Assembly: GCA_021157815.1 (NCBI GenBank)
Contig: JAGGVT010000160.1
Location: forward strand, 1 to 31,712
Source: a bacterium
GTDB taxonomy: Bacteria; JAJVIF01; JAGGVT01
DNA: 31,712 bases
Direction: 5' to 3'
Part shown: positions 7,328-15,477 of the stretch, one piece after another
How positions within the stretch are numbered: position 1 is the first letter of the stretch
Layout of the letters: each line of letters starts with the position of its first letter
The notes under the pieces: model-generated
What the model was told of the DNA's origin: nothing
Database searches by the model: none
The model's input: only the letters and a program-made list of their open reading frames with translations
Position numbers and translations under genes: made by a program

Positions 7328-9175
7328 CTAATAAGCGTTGAATGACATTGGATATGAGACAGTATGATTCTGAATCAACTGCTGATTTGTCCCGTCAGCG
7401 TTCGCAAGGTAATAGTCACATAACATAGTGCTGAAATCAGTGCGATTGAAGAGTATCATTGTACCGTCGGCGTTGATGTCAGGGTAGTAATAACAGATAT
7501 CTCCGCCTGCATCGTTGGTTATTTGAACAAAGTGGGGAGTTTGATTCTCCCTGTAAACCCAGACATTGTAACGATATGAATCAACCGCGGATTCACGCAG
7601 AAAGACAATGCTGCTGCCATCAGCGCTGGTTTGAATATCCTTTTCTTCTAATAGGACGGTATCTGAAATTTGTTTCCAAAGGTTTGTTGAGATTGTGTAT
7701 CGGTAAACGTTATAAGTGTAAACATCTACTCTTTTCACCAAATAAACCACGTCTCCGTTAGCTGTCATAACAGGATCCAACTCACCGAATCCATTTGACG
7801 GATCTGGAAATATTTCAGTGTTTATGTCTGACATGTCGCGATACGCCAGATCAGCTTCGCCATTATCATAAGAAATATAGGCTATCCTTGAACCATCCGC
7901 ACAGATGCAGGGACTGAATTCAATAGATGGAGAATACAACCTTGTGGGAAATGTGCCGTAATTTTGTGCGACCCATACCTGGTTGTTCCATTCATAAACA
8001 GCCGTTTCACCATTGTCGCACGCGCCGCCGAACTCCCCAAGAATCCAGATGATACTGCTTTCTCCACCTATCTCATGAATATAGTTCACGTGTCCGAATG
8101 AATAATTCAGCGATGATGAATAGACGTGAGTCTTGTCGCCAGTGATATAAGTGTTGCTGGAGATTACGTCAGTCTTGTATTGATAGAGCGGTCCCTCGAA
8201 ATCTGTCCACGCGACTGTATTAAAGAAATTTGTGTCCGTGTAGCTGAACTGCTCCACACCGGGTTGGTGACCGACTTCAATCGGCAAATAATTACAATAA
8301 AAAGCATTATTGACATTTGGAGAATATGCGGAGAGAAGCAGATTGTAAACTCCACCCTCTGCGCCCATTGAATTATAGAGATCACATTCCCATTTTTCAC
8401 TGACCGGATTAAATGCCAGATTAATTGTGGAGCCTTCGAGAGGAGCAGCATATAGTGCGACTTGCGCGATATCATCCTGCCAGTCAAGAAGCTCAACCTC
8501 AACAAGCATCGAGCCGCCAGTGGAGTCGAGATGTCCGGTGGTTGTTAGTGATGTCATTTCCACAACATCCTTAATGTGTTGCCCTAGTCCGCAAACAGCG
8601 ATGATATCAAAATCCCAGGATGTGAAACTCTCATAGGCAACATCGATATCCCTGTAAATCAGGTGTCCGGGACCGGCTGGAAATCGTCGCTCCGGATCAC
8701 CCGGCTCATAGAAATAATAGAATGGGTTAATTATTTCGCCACCTGGAGGATCGAACAAGTTTGTGTAACCGTCCGGTTCCAACATCGTTTTTTCATCGAG
8801 ATTCGTGAATATTATACGCACATCGTACGGCATTAAGGCGATGGGGTTGGTCAGCCGACACTTAAGATAAATCATGCTCTCATCCGCCCACAACAGGTGG
8901 ATTTCGAAACAACCGCCCGGGCACATTGGCAGGTAATCTGTGAAATTGAAATTAGCCATTTCCCGCGATTCGGATATCGTGACTTCCTTCGTTTCAGGAT
9001 CGATTGAACAATGCCACGCGCCGAACAGCTGCGCTCCATCGTCAGATTCGATTATCTGCGCAACCTCATCTGAAGGCAGCGTTGGATTGTTCTGCTCCAT
9101 CGCTCCATTTGAGCATGCAATGCCCATAAGAGCAAATATGGAGACCAGTACTACAGCCAGTAGTTCAGTTTTCAT
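7328..9175 (-). CDS. Lipoprotein with C-terminal TolB-like beta-propeller
   Basis: This 615-residue protein starts with a signal sequence ending in a lipobox-like MGIAC, giving lipidated Cys21, so it should be anchored in the cell envelope. The C-terminal part, from about residue 420, has repeats of the PD40/TolB propeller type, such as CADGSRIAYISYDNGEADLA, SADGSSIVFLRES and NADGTMILFNRTD. The N-terminal 400 residues are not recognised and look beta-rich. The start has GGAG nine bases upstream. TolB-like propellers usually bind protein partners or act as structural domains. No neighbouring gene indicates a specific role. Confidence 0.75.
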   Translation of the reverse strand: MKTELLAVVLVSIFALMGIACSNGAMEQNNPTLPSDEVAQIIESDDGAQLFGAWHCSIDPETKEVTISESREMANFNFTDYLPMCPGGCFEIHLLWADESMIYLKCRLTNPIALMPYDVRIIFTNLDEKTMLEPDGYTNLFDPPGGEIINPFYYFYEPGDPERRFPAGPGHLIYRDIDVAYESFTSWDFDIIAVCGLGQHIKDVVEMTSLTTTGHLDSTGGSMLVEVELLDWQDDIAQVALYAAPLEGSTINLAFNPVSEKWECDLYNSMGAEGGVYNLLLSAYSPNVNNAFYCNYLPIEVGHQPGVEQFSYTDTNFFNTVAWTDFEGPLYQYKTDVISSNTYITGDKTHVYSSSLNYSFGHVNYIHEIGGESSIIWILGEFGGACDNGETAVYEWNNQVWVAQNYGTFPTRLYSPSIEFSPCICADGSRIAYISYDNGEADLAYRDMSDINTEIFPDPSNGFGELDPVMTANGDVVYLVKRVDVYTYNVYRYTISTNLWKQISDTVLLEEKDIQTSADGSSIVFLRESAVDSYRYNVWVYRENQTPHFVQITNDAGGDICYYYPDINADGTMILFNRTDFSTMLCDYYLANADGTNQQLIQNHTVSYPMSFNAY

Positions 9176-9269
9176 TTTCCATCACTCCGCATATTGGTGA
9201 GTTTAATCAATAAAGAATAGTTTACCAGATAGTAATTATACTGATAATATTTGGGTTTATCAAGTTGCG

Positions 9270-9373
9270 GAAAAATAGGGACAGTTACCTATTTTATGTC
9301 GCCGATAAACACTGGCAACTTGACTTTGGCTTAACCATGCGGTTTATAAAACAGGTAACTGTCCCTATTTTTC
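9270..9373. repeat. Inverted-repeat element with GAAAAATAGGGACAGTTACC ends
   Basis: The element of about 104 bp is bounded by GAAAAATAGGGACAGTTACC and its inverse GGTAACTGTCCCTATTTTTC. The similarity continues inward for about 8 more bases (TATTTTAT against TGTTTTAT). Its right end touches the stop codon of tnaA (9373-9375). No transposase gene is present, so it would be a non-autonomous element or a REP-type hairpin. Confidence 0.85.
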
Positions 9374-10749
9374 TATTTATACCTCAACCTGACAGTAAAA
9401 TGCCGGAGGTGTTCGGATTCGTAGGTTATTTGCATGCCTTTCATGCTGGATGCTCTATCGACTAGTTTCGCGGCTGAGTTGGCAACGTGGTCGAGGTGGG
9501 TTTGCGTGTACATGCGTCGCGGGATTGCGAGGCGGACAAGTTCGAGCGGGGCGATTCGGTTTTTTCCGGTTTTCGGGTCGCGTCCAGCCAATAGAGTTCC
9601 AATCTCAACCGCGCGGACTCCGCCTTCGATATACAGTTCAACAGCGAATGTGTGCGCGGGGAATTCCTCGACATCGATATGCGGAAGCATGGTTTTGGCG
9701 TCAACGTAAACCGCATGGCCGCCGAACGGTTTCAACATCGGGATTCCGCTTTCCTCCATTTTTGAACCGAGATATGCGACCTGCCCGGTGCGATATCGCA
9801 GGTAATCAACATCAGTCGCTTCACGAAGTCCCTGAGCGATTACATCCAAATCACGCCCGGCAAGTCCGCCGTAAGTTATATAGCCCTCATTAAGAATAAG
9901 ATATTCTTTCAACGGCTGGAATATTTCCTCATCGCGAGTAGTGATTAATCCGCCGATATTCGACAATCCATCCTTCTTTGCGGACATGATGAAACCATCG
10001 GCGTAACTCATCTGCTCAAGCAGAATTTCACGAATCGATTTGGATGAGTATTCGCTGTCCCGATCATGGATGAAGAAAGCGTTTTCGGTCATGCGCGCGG
10101 CATCGAAATAAAACGGAAGTCCGTATTTATCCGCAAGTTCACGGGTCTGCCTGATATTATCCATGCTTACAGGCTGTCCGCCTAGAGTGTTGTTGGTGAT
10201 TGTAAGGAGAATCAGCGCGCATGCATCTTTCCCTTTTTCCTTTATGAAAGCATCCGCGGCATCGATGTCCATATTACCTTTGAAAGGTGCTTCGAAAGTT
10301 GGATCGAGAGTTGTTTTAGGAATGAAATTAACTGGGATAGAACCGCGGGCATCGATGTGTCCGGTCGTTGTGTCGAAATGCCCGTTTCCGAGGACATACT
10401 GCCCCGGCTGCGCCATTACCGCGAAAAAGACCTTCTCCGCGCCGCGTCCCTGATGCGCTGGGAGAACGAGTTCAAATCCGGTTAGCTCTTTTACAGATTC
10501 CAGCAGACGGTAATATGATCGCGCTCCGGCGTATGATTCATCACCGAGCATCAACGCGCTCCACTGTTCCTGGCTCATCGCTCCCGTGCCGCTGTCGGTT
10601 AGAAGGTCAACGAGTATTTCTTCAGCTTTGAGGTTAAACACGTTGTAATACGCATTTGCAATCAGTTTCACACGTTGCTCGCGTGTGGTCGATTGAATCG
10701 GTTCGATCATTTTAATTCTGAACGGTTCCATTGGGTAATCAACAGACAT
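9373..10749 (-). CDS. tnaA: Tryptophanase (tryptophan indole-lyase)
   Basis: This PLP enzyme cleaves tryptophan to indole, pyruvate and ammonia. The frame extends to 10791, but the ATG at 10749 has an AAAGG about 11 bases upstream and places EPFRI seven residues from the start, as in E. coli TnaA, so I prefer it (458 residues). Numbering here is for the longer frame. The PLP lysine is Lys273 in MSAKKDGLSNIGG. Three positions separate tryptophanase from tyrosine phenol-lyase, and all match tryptophanase: Asp140 in HFDTTTGH, Ile397 in AVEIG, and His464 in LRHFT. The long match around LAGRDPKTGK and PRRMYTQTH supports it. No tnaB-like permease or TnaC leader peptide is seen upstream. Confidence 0.93.
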   Translation of the reverse strand: MSVDYPMEPFRIKMIEPIQSTTREQRVKLIANAYYNVFNLKAEEILVDLLTDSGTGAMSQEQWSALMLGDESYAGARSYYRLLESVKELTGFELVLPAHQGRGAEKVFFAVMAQPGQYVLGNGHFDTTTGHIDARGSIPVNFIPKTTLDPTFEAPFKGNMDIDAADAFIKEKGKDACALILLTITNNTLGGQPVSMDNIRQTRELADKYGLPFYFDAARMTENAFFIHDRDSEYSSKSIREILLEQMSYADGFIMSAKKDGLSNIGGLITTRDEEIFQPLKEYLILNEGYITYGGLAGRDLDVIAQGLREATDVDYLRYRTGQVAYLGSKMEESGIPMLKPFGGHAVYVDAKTMLPHIDVEEFPAHTFAVELYIEGGVRAVEIGTLLAGRDPKTGKNRIAPLELVRLAIPRRMYTQTHLDHVANSAAKLVDRASSMKGMQITYESEHLRHFTVRLRYK

Positions 10750-10791
10750 TAACAAACCAGCCTTTCCGTCAAGCGGTTTTGAATAACTCAT

Positions 10792-11107
10792 ACCAAAGAT
10801 GCAATATTAAGAGAAAATGGGGTAATTGGCAACCGGGAAAATTTATGACAGTAAAAAGTCTTGTTGTTATTGGGGGTGTGAGGATAATCTTCACGTTAGG
10901 GTACAGCACGGAAATTATCTCAGAACTTCATTATAAGCGAAGAAGTTTGTCATTCTGAGCGCAGCGAAGAATCTATGAGTTGCTGTGTTGATTATTAAAC
11001 CTAATGGGCACAATTCGTATCGTCGAGAATAGATCCTTCGCTTCGCTCAGGATGACAGAAAATGTGGGTTCTGAGACACCTTCCACGCTGTGCCCCTACG
11101 ATTTAAT
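10792..11107. other. Intergenic region between flgJ end and tnaA start
   Basis: The 316-base gap contains the inverted-repeat element at 10948-11058. The remaining sequence should hold the tnaA promoter, but I see no clear -35/-10 pair and no short leader ORF with a convincing ribosome binding site. Confidence 0.5.
10948..11058. repeat. Inverted-repeat element, TGTCATTCTGAGCG type
   Basis: The left end TGTCATTCTGAGCGCAGCGA and the right end TCGCTTCGCTCAGGATGACA are inverse copies with a few mismatches over about 27 bases, enclosing about 60 bp. Each arm also holds its own short palindrome (GCGCAGCG, TCGCTTCGCT). It lies 50 bases after the flgJ stop. Confidence 0.85.
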
Positions 11108-11605
11108 CTAGAAATCCAACATGCTCTCTTGATGAGGGTTCAACCTGAAATCGGATATCTGTTTCTGAATGCCGTTTTGTAATTCGTTGATGTCCTGAGC
11201 TGCTGATTTATCCTCTAAAGACCGGATAATCGATTCACTCAATCCAAGTCCGCCATTTGTTTTAGACATTTCATTGGCAATCTGCTCGAAGAACATGTCC
11301 ATGTACATCTTGCTTCCCGGCGTTTCACCAAACAGTCCGCTTTTCATATTAGCCGAATGAAATTTCTTCAGGATTGAATACATGAAATACGCTTCCATAT
11401 CCTCAGAAACTTTTTTCAACTGCGCGACTTCATCCGGCTTGTGCAGTTGCTTGTCTAATGCAATGGATTTGTTTTCCAGAGTCGCTTTAAAATCGCTGGT
11501 TTGGCTTTCGCTGTCGGAATGTGCAGGCTGCGCAGCATTCCGCATGTTGGGCGACTCGGGAGGAGGCAGCGGACCAAACGGATATTTAATGCCGGGAATG
11601 TCCAT
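11108..11605 (-). CDS. flgJ: Flagellar rod-binding protein (FlgJ N-terminal domain only)
   Basis: The 165-residue protein matches the rod-binding N-terminal domain of FlgJ: LKKVSEDMEAYFMYSILKKF and GSKMYMDMFFEQIANEMSKT, residues about 63-130. The muramidase domain found in enterobacterial FlgJ is absent, as in many other phyla where a separate enzyme opens the peptidoglycan. It caps or helps assemble the rod in the periplasm. The ATG follows the flgI stop directly with no gap, and its GGAG lies within the end of flgI, so the two should be translationally coupled. It is the last gene of the operon. Confidence 0.88.
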   Translation of the reverse strand: MDIPGIKYPFGPLPPPESPNMRNAAQPAHSDSESQTSDFKATLENKSIALDKQLHKPDEVAQLKKVSEDMEAYFMYSILKKFHSANMKSGLFGETPGSKMYMDMFFEQIANEMSKTNGGLGLSESIIRSLEDKSAAQDINELQNGIQKQISDFRLNPHQESMLDF

Positions 11606-12832
11606 TTAGATTATCTCCAGTTCAGCTTCCAGAGCGCCAGCCGCTTTTATTGCCTGGAATATCGCGACAATATCCTGCGCGGTTGCTCCCATTTGGTTAA
11701 GAGCGCTGATCAGATTTTCACTTGTTACCTGAATAAACTCCGCGGCACCCTCGGCGACTATAATCCCGGATTCAGGCACCACAGCAGTCGCCCCTCTTGA
11801 AAGCGCGCCCGGCTGGCTGATTCCAAATGACTCCGATACGCTCACCGTGATATTTCCATGCGCGATACTGACCGGCATTATTTTTACATTGCCGCCCAAA
11901 ACGATAGTTCCGTTTTTTTCGTTTATTACAATTTTCGACGGCGCATCCACTCCGATTTCAATCTGCTCGATCTGCGCGATGAATCCAATCGGATTGCTGT
12001 ATGATTCACGAGGAATCCTCATTCTAATTGTGGATGGGTCAACAGCTGTCGCTTTTGATAACGGATAAATTTTGTTAATCGCGCGCGCGGCGCATGTCGC
12101 GGTTGTGAAATCGCTTTTACGAATTATCCATGTCAGAATTTCTCCATCGCTGAATGTAAACGGAACCTCACGCTCGACAACAGCGCCGGATGGAATTCGC
12201 CCGACTGTAAGGAAATTCTTTTTAACTTTCGCGCCTGACTGTCCGGATGCTCCGAATCCGCCAAGTGTAATCGCTCCCTGCGCGACAGCGTATATCTCAC
12301 CGTTTGCCGCCTGCAGCGGAGTCATTACAAGCGTGCCACCCTCGAGTGATTTCGCGTTTCCCATTGCCGAGACTGTTATGTCAATCAAACTGCCGGGTTT
12401 CGCGAACGGCGGCAGGTCGGCTGTTACCATGACGGATGCGAAATTCTTCACCCTAATATCGGACGGGCTTGCCGCGATTCCCAGATTATTCAGCATATTA
12501 GAAATCGCCTGCGCGGTGAATTTAACCGAGTTTGTGTCATCGCCTGTTCCGCTTAATCCGGTTATTAGTCCAACACCAAACAACTGATTTTTCCTGACTC
12601 CCTGAAGGCGCGCGATATCTTTCAGGCGCACTTGCACCAGGTTTTTTGGAATATTATCAATAACAACCGGTTTTGTTCTTGCCGGCGCGGCTGTTGTTGC
12701 AGGTGTGGAGTCAACAGTGTCTATAAGGAAACTGTATTGACGCGATTTATTGTCGCTGTCTGAATCCTGCCCGAAAGCGGGACATGCGAGCAACATAATA
12801 AATAGTATATATAACGCTGTTCTTATAATCAT
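11606..12832 (-). CDS. flgI: Flagellar P-ring protein
   Basis: FlgI forms the periplasmic P-ring around the rod in the peptidoglycan layer. The N-terminus MIIRTALYILFIMLLACPAFG is a Sec signal peptide. Family motifs are clear: VRLKDIARLQGVRKNQLFGVGLITGLSGTGDD, NMLNNLGI (both split over residues about 65-115) and VVPESGIIVAEGAAEFIQV. At 408 residues it is about 40 longer than the usual FlgI, because of a Ser/Thr/Ala/Pro-rich linker (TVDSTPATTAAPARTKP) between the signal peptide and the conserved domain. The start has AGGA seven bases upstream. It lies 15 bases after flgH. Confidence 0.95.
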   Translation of the reverse strand: MIIRTALYILFIMLLACPAFGQDSDSDNKSRQYSFLIDTVDSTPATTAAPARTKPVVIDNIPKNLVQVRLKDIARLQGVRKNQLFGVGLITGLSGTGDDTNSVKFTAQAISNMLNNLGIAASPSDIRVKNFASVMVTADLPPFAKPGSLIDITVSAMGNAKSLEGGTLVMTPLQAANGEIYAVAQGAITLGGFGASGQSGAKVKKNFLTVGRIPSGAVVEREVPFTFSDGEILTWIIRKSDFTTATCAARAINKIYPLSKATAVDPSTIRMRIPRESYSNPIGFIAQIEQIEIGVDAPSKIVINEKNGTIVLGGNVKIMPVSIAHGNITVSVSESFGISQPGALSRGATAVVPESGIIVAEGAAEFIQVTSENLISALNQMGATAQDIVAIFQAIKAAGALEAELEII

Positions 12833-12847
12833 GGTTATTTCCTTTGT

Positions 12848-13468
12848 TTAAAATATCCAGTTAAATATTTTTGAAAGAAGTCCCGGCTTCTGGCGAGATG
12901 CAACAGGACCTTTGCCCTTATAGAAAATCTCAGCATCAGCGATTTGAGTCGAGAAAATTGTATTAATCGGCGTGATATCCAGCGGACGAACTACTCCCGT
13001 CACAACCATTTCCTGATTTTCCTCATTGACTCGCACGTTGCGTGTGCCCTCAATAATGAAATTCCCGTTCGGGAGAACCTCTATTATCGTGGCTGTCATT
13101 CGTGTTGAGAAACTGTTTTTGCTGGATGTTTCCCCGGAGCCGTCAAAACTCTCATCAGGATTAATATCCAAATCCTTCAATGGCCAGATCGGTTCAAAGA
13201 AATTCGGCGCGAGATAATCCAAAAAACCCTCTATCTTCACGCCGCCATCCATGTCAACCTTCTTTGCGAATTTGCTGTTTCCCTTCGATGACGCTGTTGT
13301 TGACTCAATCACGATAATAGTCAGGATATCTCCCACCATTCTCGCGCGAAGATCTTTGAATAAACTGGCACCGCGAGCGTCAAACAGCGATTCCGCTTGA
13401 ACAGCGGCAATCGTATTCAACGGCAGAATCAGCAAAATCGAAATAATAATTATCGTTATTGTTTTCAT
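12848..13468 (-). CDS. flgH: Flagellar L-ring protein, without lipobox cysteine
   Basis: FlgH forms the L-ring in the outer membrane, stacked on the FlgI P-ring. Conserved segments include SLFDARGASLFKDLRARMVG, DILTIIVIESTTASSKGN, and near the end RPLDITPINTIFSTQIADAEI. It has 206 residues, slightly short of the usual 220-240. FlgH is normally a lipoprotein, but this one has a plain signal peptide ending near AVQA and no cysteine anywhere, so it cannot be lipidated in the usual way. An AGAGGT lies eight bases before the ATG. Confidence 0.93.
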   Translation of the reverse strand: MKTITIIIISILLILPLNTIAAVQAESLFDARGASLFKDLRARMVGDILTIIVIESTTASSKGNSKFAKKVDMDGGVKIEGFLDYLAPNFFEPIWPLKDLDINPDESFDGSGETSSKNSFSTRMTATIIEVLPNGNFIIEGTRNVRVNEENQEMVVTGVVRPLDITPINTIFSTQIADAEIFYKGKGPVASRQKPGLLSKIFNWIF

Positions 13469-13528
13469 TTTATTGTACCTCTTTATTAATCCCCTGGGAA
13501 CGCAACCGGCCCGGTCACACTCCGGTCG

Positions 13529-14299
13529 CTATAACTCAACCTCACCATCGCCTGTTACCTCACATACAATGGTTTTCCTGCTTTTCTCGTTCAGCACTTT
13601 TATTCGTTCGTGAAGTTTACCGGATTCAAGCGCTTTTCCAATCATCGTTAGCATAAGACCGTTATGATCGAAAAACACAATAACCCTGTCACCCTTGTGA
13701 ATGATATCCGGCGTTACCATCAGATTCCTGTCGAGTTCACGCCCGGCACGGCAGTTTACTTTTAAGACAAAACTGTCAATTTCATCGTCCTTGTAAACAG
13801 GCACCCTGACTGAACTTGTTGAAAGGTCGCGCCATGCGAATTTGTACGCTTCTGTATCGTTCAAACTCTCGCCGCGTTTTATATCTCGTGTTGCGACAGC
13901 CACCGGAACCTCGATTCCGATATATACCCTCAATTCAAACCGCCGTATTGTCTTACCCCCTGACATCAGCACTACCTGGAAATTGTCGCTTTTCAAAAGT
14001 GAATTTCTCTTCCTGTCAACAATTCTGATTTCTATTGCGCCCTCGGAACTGACTGTATCCATTATTCGTTTTGAATACAGCCTGTGAGGAACATCAGAAT
14101 AAACCTCGTGCTGCGACAGGAATTCCCCAAAAACGCTGAGCATTTCATCATGTGAAACCTGATATTTCACCTGCTCAGCGCTTGCGGGAGGCGACAGCGT
14201 GAGAAGCGCCAGCAGAATCAGAAGCGCTGACACAATGGTGATAGCAGCCATCGCGATTTTCGTTATCGTGCGTTTCTTTTCAAGTTTAGAGTCACTCAT
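13529..14299 (-). CDS. flgA: Flagellar P-ring assembly chaperone
   Basis: FlgA is the periplasmic chaperone needed for P-ring formation by FlgI. The 256-residue protein has an N-terminal hydrophobic stretch (residues about 13-38) after a charged lead MSDSKLEKKR, which could be an uncleaved anchor or a long signal peptide ending in ASA. The C-terminal SAF domain is clear: VAVATRDIKRGESLN, RAGRELDRNLMVTP and HKGDRVIVFF. AAGGAG lies seven bases before the ATG. It starts 3 bases after the flgG stop. Confidence 0.9.
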   Translation of the reverse strand: MSDSKLEKKRTITKIAMAAITIVSALLILLALLTLSPPASAEQVKYQVSHDEMLSVFGEFLSQHEVYSDVPHRLYSKRIMDTVSSEGAIEIRIVDRKRNSLLKSDNFQVVLMSGGKTIRRFELRVYIGIEVPVAVATRDIKRGESLNDTEAYKFAWRDLSTSSVRVPVYKDDEIDSFVLKVNCRAGRELDRNLMVTPDIIHKGDRVIVFFDHNGLMLTMIGKALESGKLHERIKVLNEKSRKTIVCEVTGDGEVEL

Positions 14300-14302
14300 A
14301 GC

Positions 14303-15091
14303 TTATCTCCTTAACTGGTTCGCCATCTGCAGGATTTCATCAGCGGTCTGGACAGCTTTGGAATTGGTCTCAAATCCACGCTGTGCGAGAATCAGATTAA
14401 TAAGTTCCTCAACGATACTGACATTCGACTGCTCGATATACCCCTGAGAGATAGTGCCAAAACCGTCCTCACCGGGATTTCCCGCCTGCGGAGAACCGGA
14501 CGCGTCCGTCTCGACAAACAGGTTCTTGCCCATTGCCTTGAGTCCGCCGGGATTCTGGAATCGCGCGAGTTGAATCTGCCCGACCTGGGTCATCGCGGTT
14601 TGGCCGGGAAGCATGACCGACACATTGCCATCCGGCGCGACATCGACTGAAATCGCGTTTTCCGGCACGACAATATTTGGATTAAGCTGCAATCCATCGG
14701 ATGTTACAATGTTTCCAGTGCCGTCCAGTCTCATGGTGCCGTCGCGCGTGTACGCGGTGGAACCGTCCGTCATGAGTACCTGGAAGAAACCGTCGCCCTC
14801 GACTACGAAATCGAGCGCGTTTCCGGTGTGTTGAAACGCTCCCTGCGAAAACAGTTTTTCTGTCGCCACAGGTTTTACACCCAGGCCGACTCTCAAGCCG
14901 GTTGGCTGCTGCGCTCCGGACAGTGTTGTCGAACCCGCCTCACGATATGTCTGATAAAGCAGATCCTGGAAATTGATCCTGTCCTTTTTGAAACCGGGAG
15001 TGTTCGAGTTGGCGATATTATTCGCCACGACGTCCACATGCATCTGCTGGGCCTGAAGCCCACTGGCTGCGGAGAATAATGCGCGGATCAT
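14303..15091 (-). CDS. flgG: Flagellar distal rod protein
   Basis: FlgG builds the distal rod of the flagellum. The frame is open to 15130, but GGAGG lies eight bases before the ATG at 15091, and that start gives MIRALFSAASGLQAQQ, the standard FlgG N-terminus, and 262 residues, the standard length. The rod signature VDVVANNIANSNTPGFKKDR is at about 18-37, and the C-terminal helix SNVSIVEELINLILAQRGFE is also typical. It is the first gene of the operon flgG-flgA-flgH-flgI-flgJ. No flgF is found beside it. A sigma-28-like promoter and a hairpin leader precede it. Confidence 0.95.
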   Translation of the reverse strand: MIRALFSAASGLQAQQMHVDVVANNIANSNTPGFKKDRINFQDLLYQTYREAGSTTLSGAQQPTGLRVGLGVKPVATEKLFSQGAFQHTGNALDFVVEGDGFFQVLMTDGSTAYTRDGTMRLDGTGNIVTSDGLQLNPNIVVPENAISVDVAPDGNVSVMLPGQTAMTQVGQIQLARFQNPGGLKAMGKNLFVETDASGSPQAGNPGEDGFGTISQGYIEQSNVSIVEELINLILAQRGFETNSKAVQTADEILQMANQLRR

Positions 15092-15114
15092 ATTTACGTC
15101 CTCCGGTAGACATA

Positions 15115-15166
15115 AAGCCCTCTCAATCAATCAAGGGCTTCCGACCTCCCCGAAGGGACCAGTCGG
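15115..15166 (-). promoter_or_regulatory. Structured 5' leader of the flagellar operon (two hairpins)
   Basis: Read on the minus strand, two hairpins lie back to back. The first (15141-15166) pairs CCGAC with GTCGG around an inner TCCC-TTCG-GGGA stem with a UUCG tetraloop. The second (15115-15140) pairs AAGCCCT with AGGGCTT around a 12-base loop. The flgG ribosome binding site is 10 bases further on. No long T-run follows, so a terminator is unlikely. The stretch does not match a riboswitch that I recognise, including GEMM c-di-GMP aptamers. The hairpins are seen directly; a regulatory role is inference. Confidence 0.5.
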
Positions 15167-15208
15167 TTAAGGTAATTTAATCTTCCAAATAAATCCTTCT
15201 CACAAACC

Positions 15209-15236
15209 GTATCGGAAACTTCATGGAGGGACTTTA
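15209..15236 (-). promoter_or_regulatory. Sigma-28 (FliA)-type promoter for the flg operon
   Basis: On the minus strand TAAA (15233-15236) and TCCGATAC (15209-15216) are separated by 16 bases. The flagellar sigma-28 consensus is TAAA, about 15 bases, then GCCGATAA. The -35 extends as TAAAGT. The position ahead of flgG supports it. Transcription would begin near 15201, giving a leader of about 110 bases. Confidence 0.6.
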
Positions 15237-15284
15237 ATTCTGATTCAATTTAATTTAGAGTTTTTTTTGGTGGATTTAGTTTTT

Positions 15285-15368
15285 CAACCTGGGAGCGCTG
15301 GACTCTGGCCGGCGCACAAAGGCGTCCTCGCCTTTTTAGGGGAGCGCTTTCGCGCTCCCAGGGGTTGG
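15285..15368. repeat. Inverted-repeat element with TGGGAGCGC ends
   Basis: The ends CAACCTGGGAGCGC and GCGCTCCCAGGGGTTGG are inverse copies apart from two inserted bases. The right arm also forms its own hairpin GGAGCGC-TTTC-GCGCTCC. Inside is AGGCG-TCCT-CGCCT followed by five T, a small terminator-like stem on the plus strand. It lies between the PIN gene end and the flg promoter. Confidence 0.75.
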
Positions 15369-15477
15369 AACATTTAATTTTGCACTCCATAGTCGCCTTT
15401 TCAGGATTTTACAATCGACAGCAACACCAGCGTTTAGTTGATAGTATTACTTAGGAGTTAACAAAGCAGGTTACCTT

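Noticed and set aside
9450-9893. 147-codon plus-strand frame inside tnaA
   Set aside because: It is antisense to a clearly conserved part of tryptophanase and its Arg/Pro-rich product looks random.
9373-10749. Call as tyrosine phenol-lyase
   Set aside because: The positions that are Thr, Arg and Phe in tyrosine phenol-lyase are Asp140, Ile397 and His464 here, as in tryptophanase.
10792-10947. tnaC-like leader peptide upstream of tnaA
   Set aside because: No short frame with a ribosome binding site and a critical tryptophan codon could be found.
15115-15166. c-di-GMP (GEMM) riboswitch before flgG
   Set aside because: A flagellar operon is a natural target, but the conserved GEMM core bases (GCAAACC and ACGCAAAGC-like segments) are absent.
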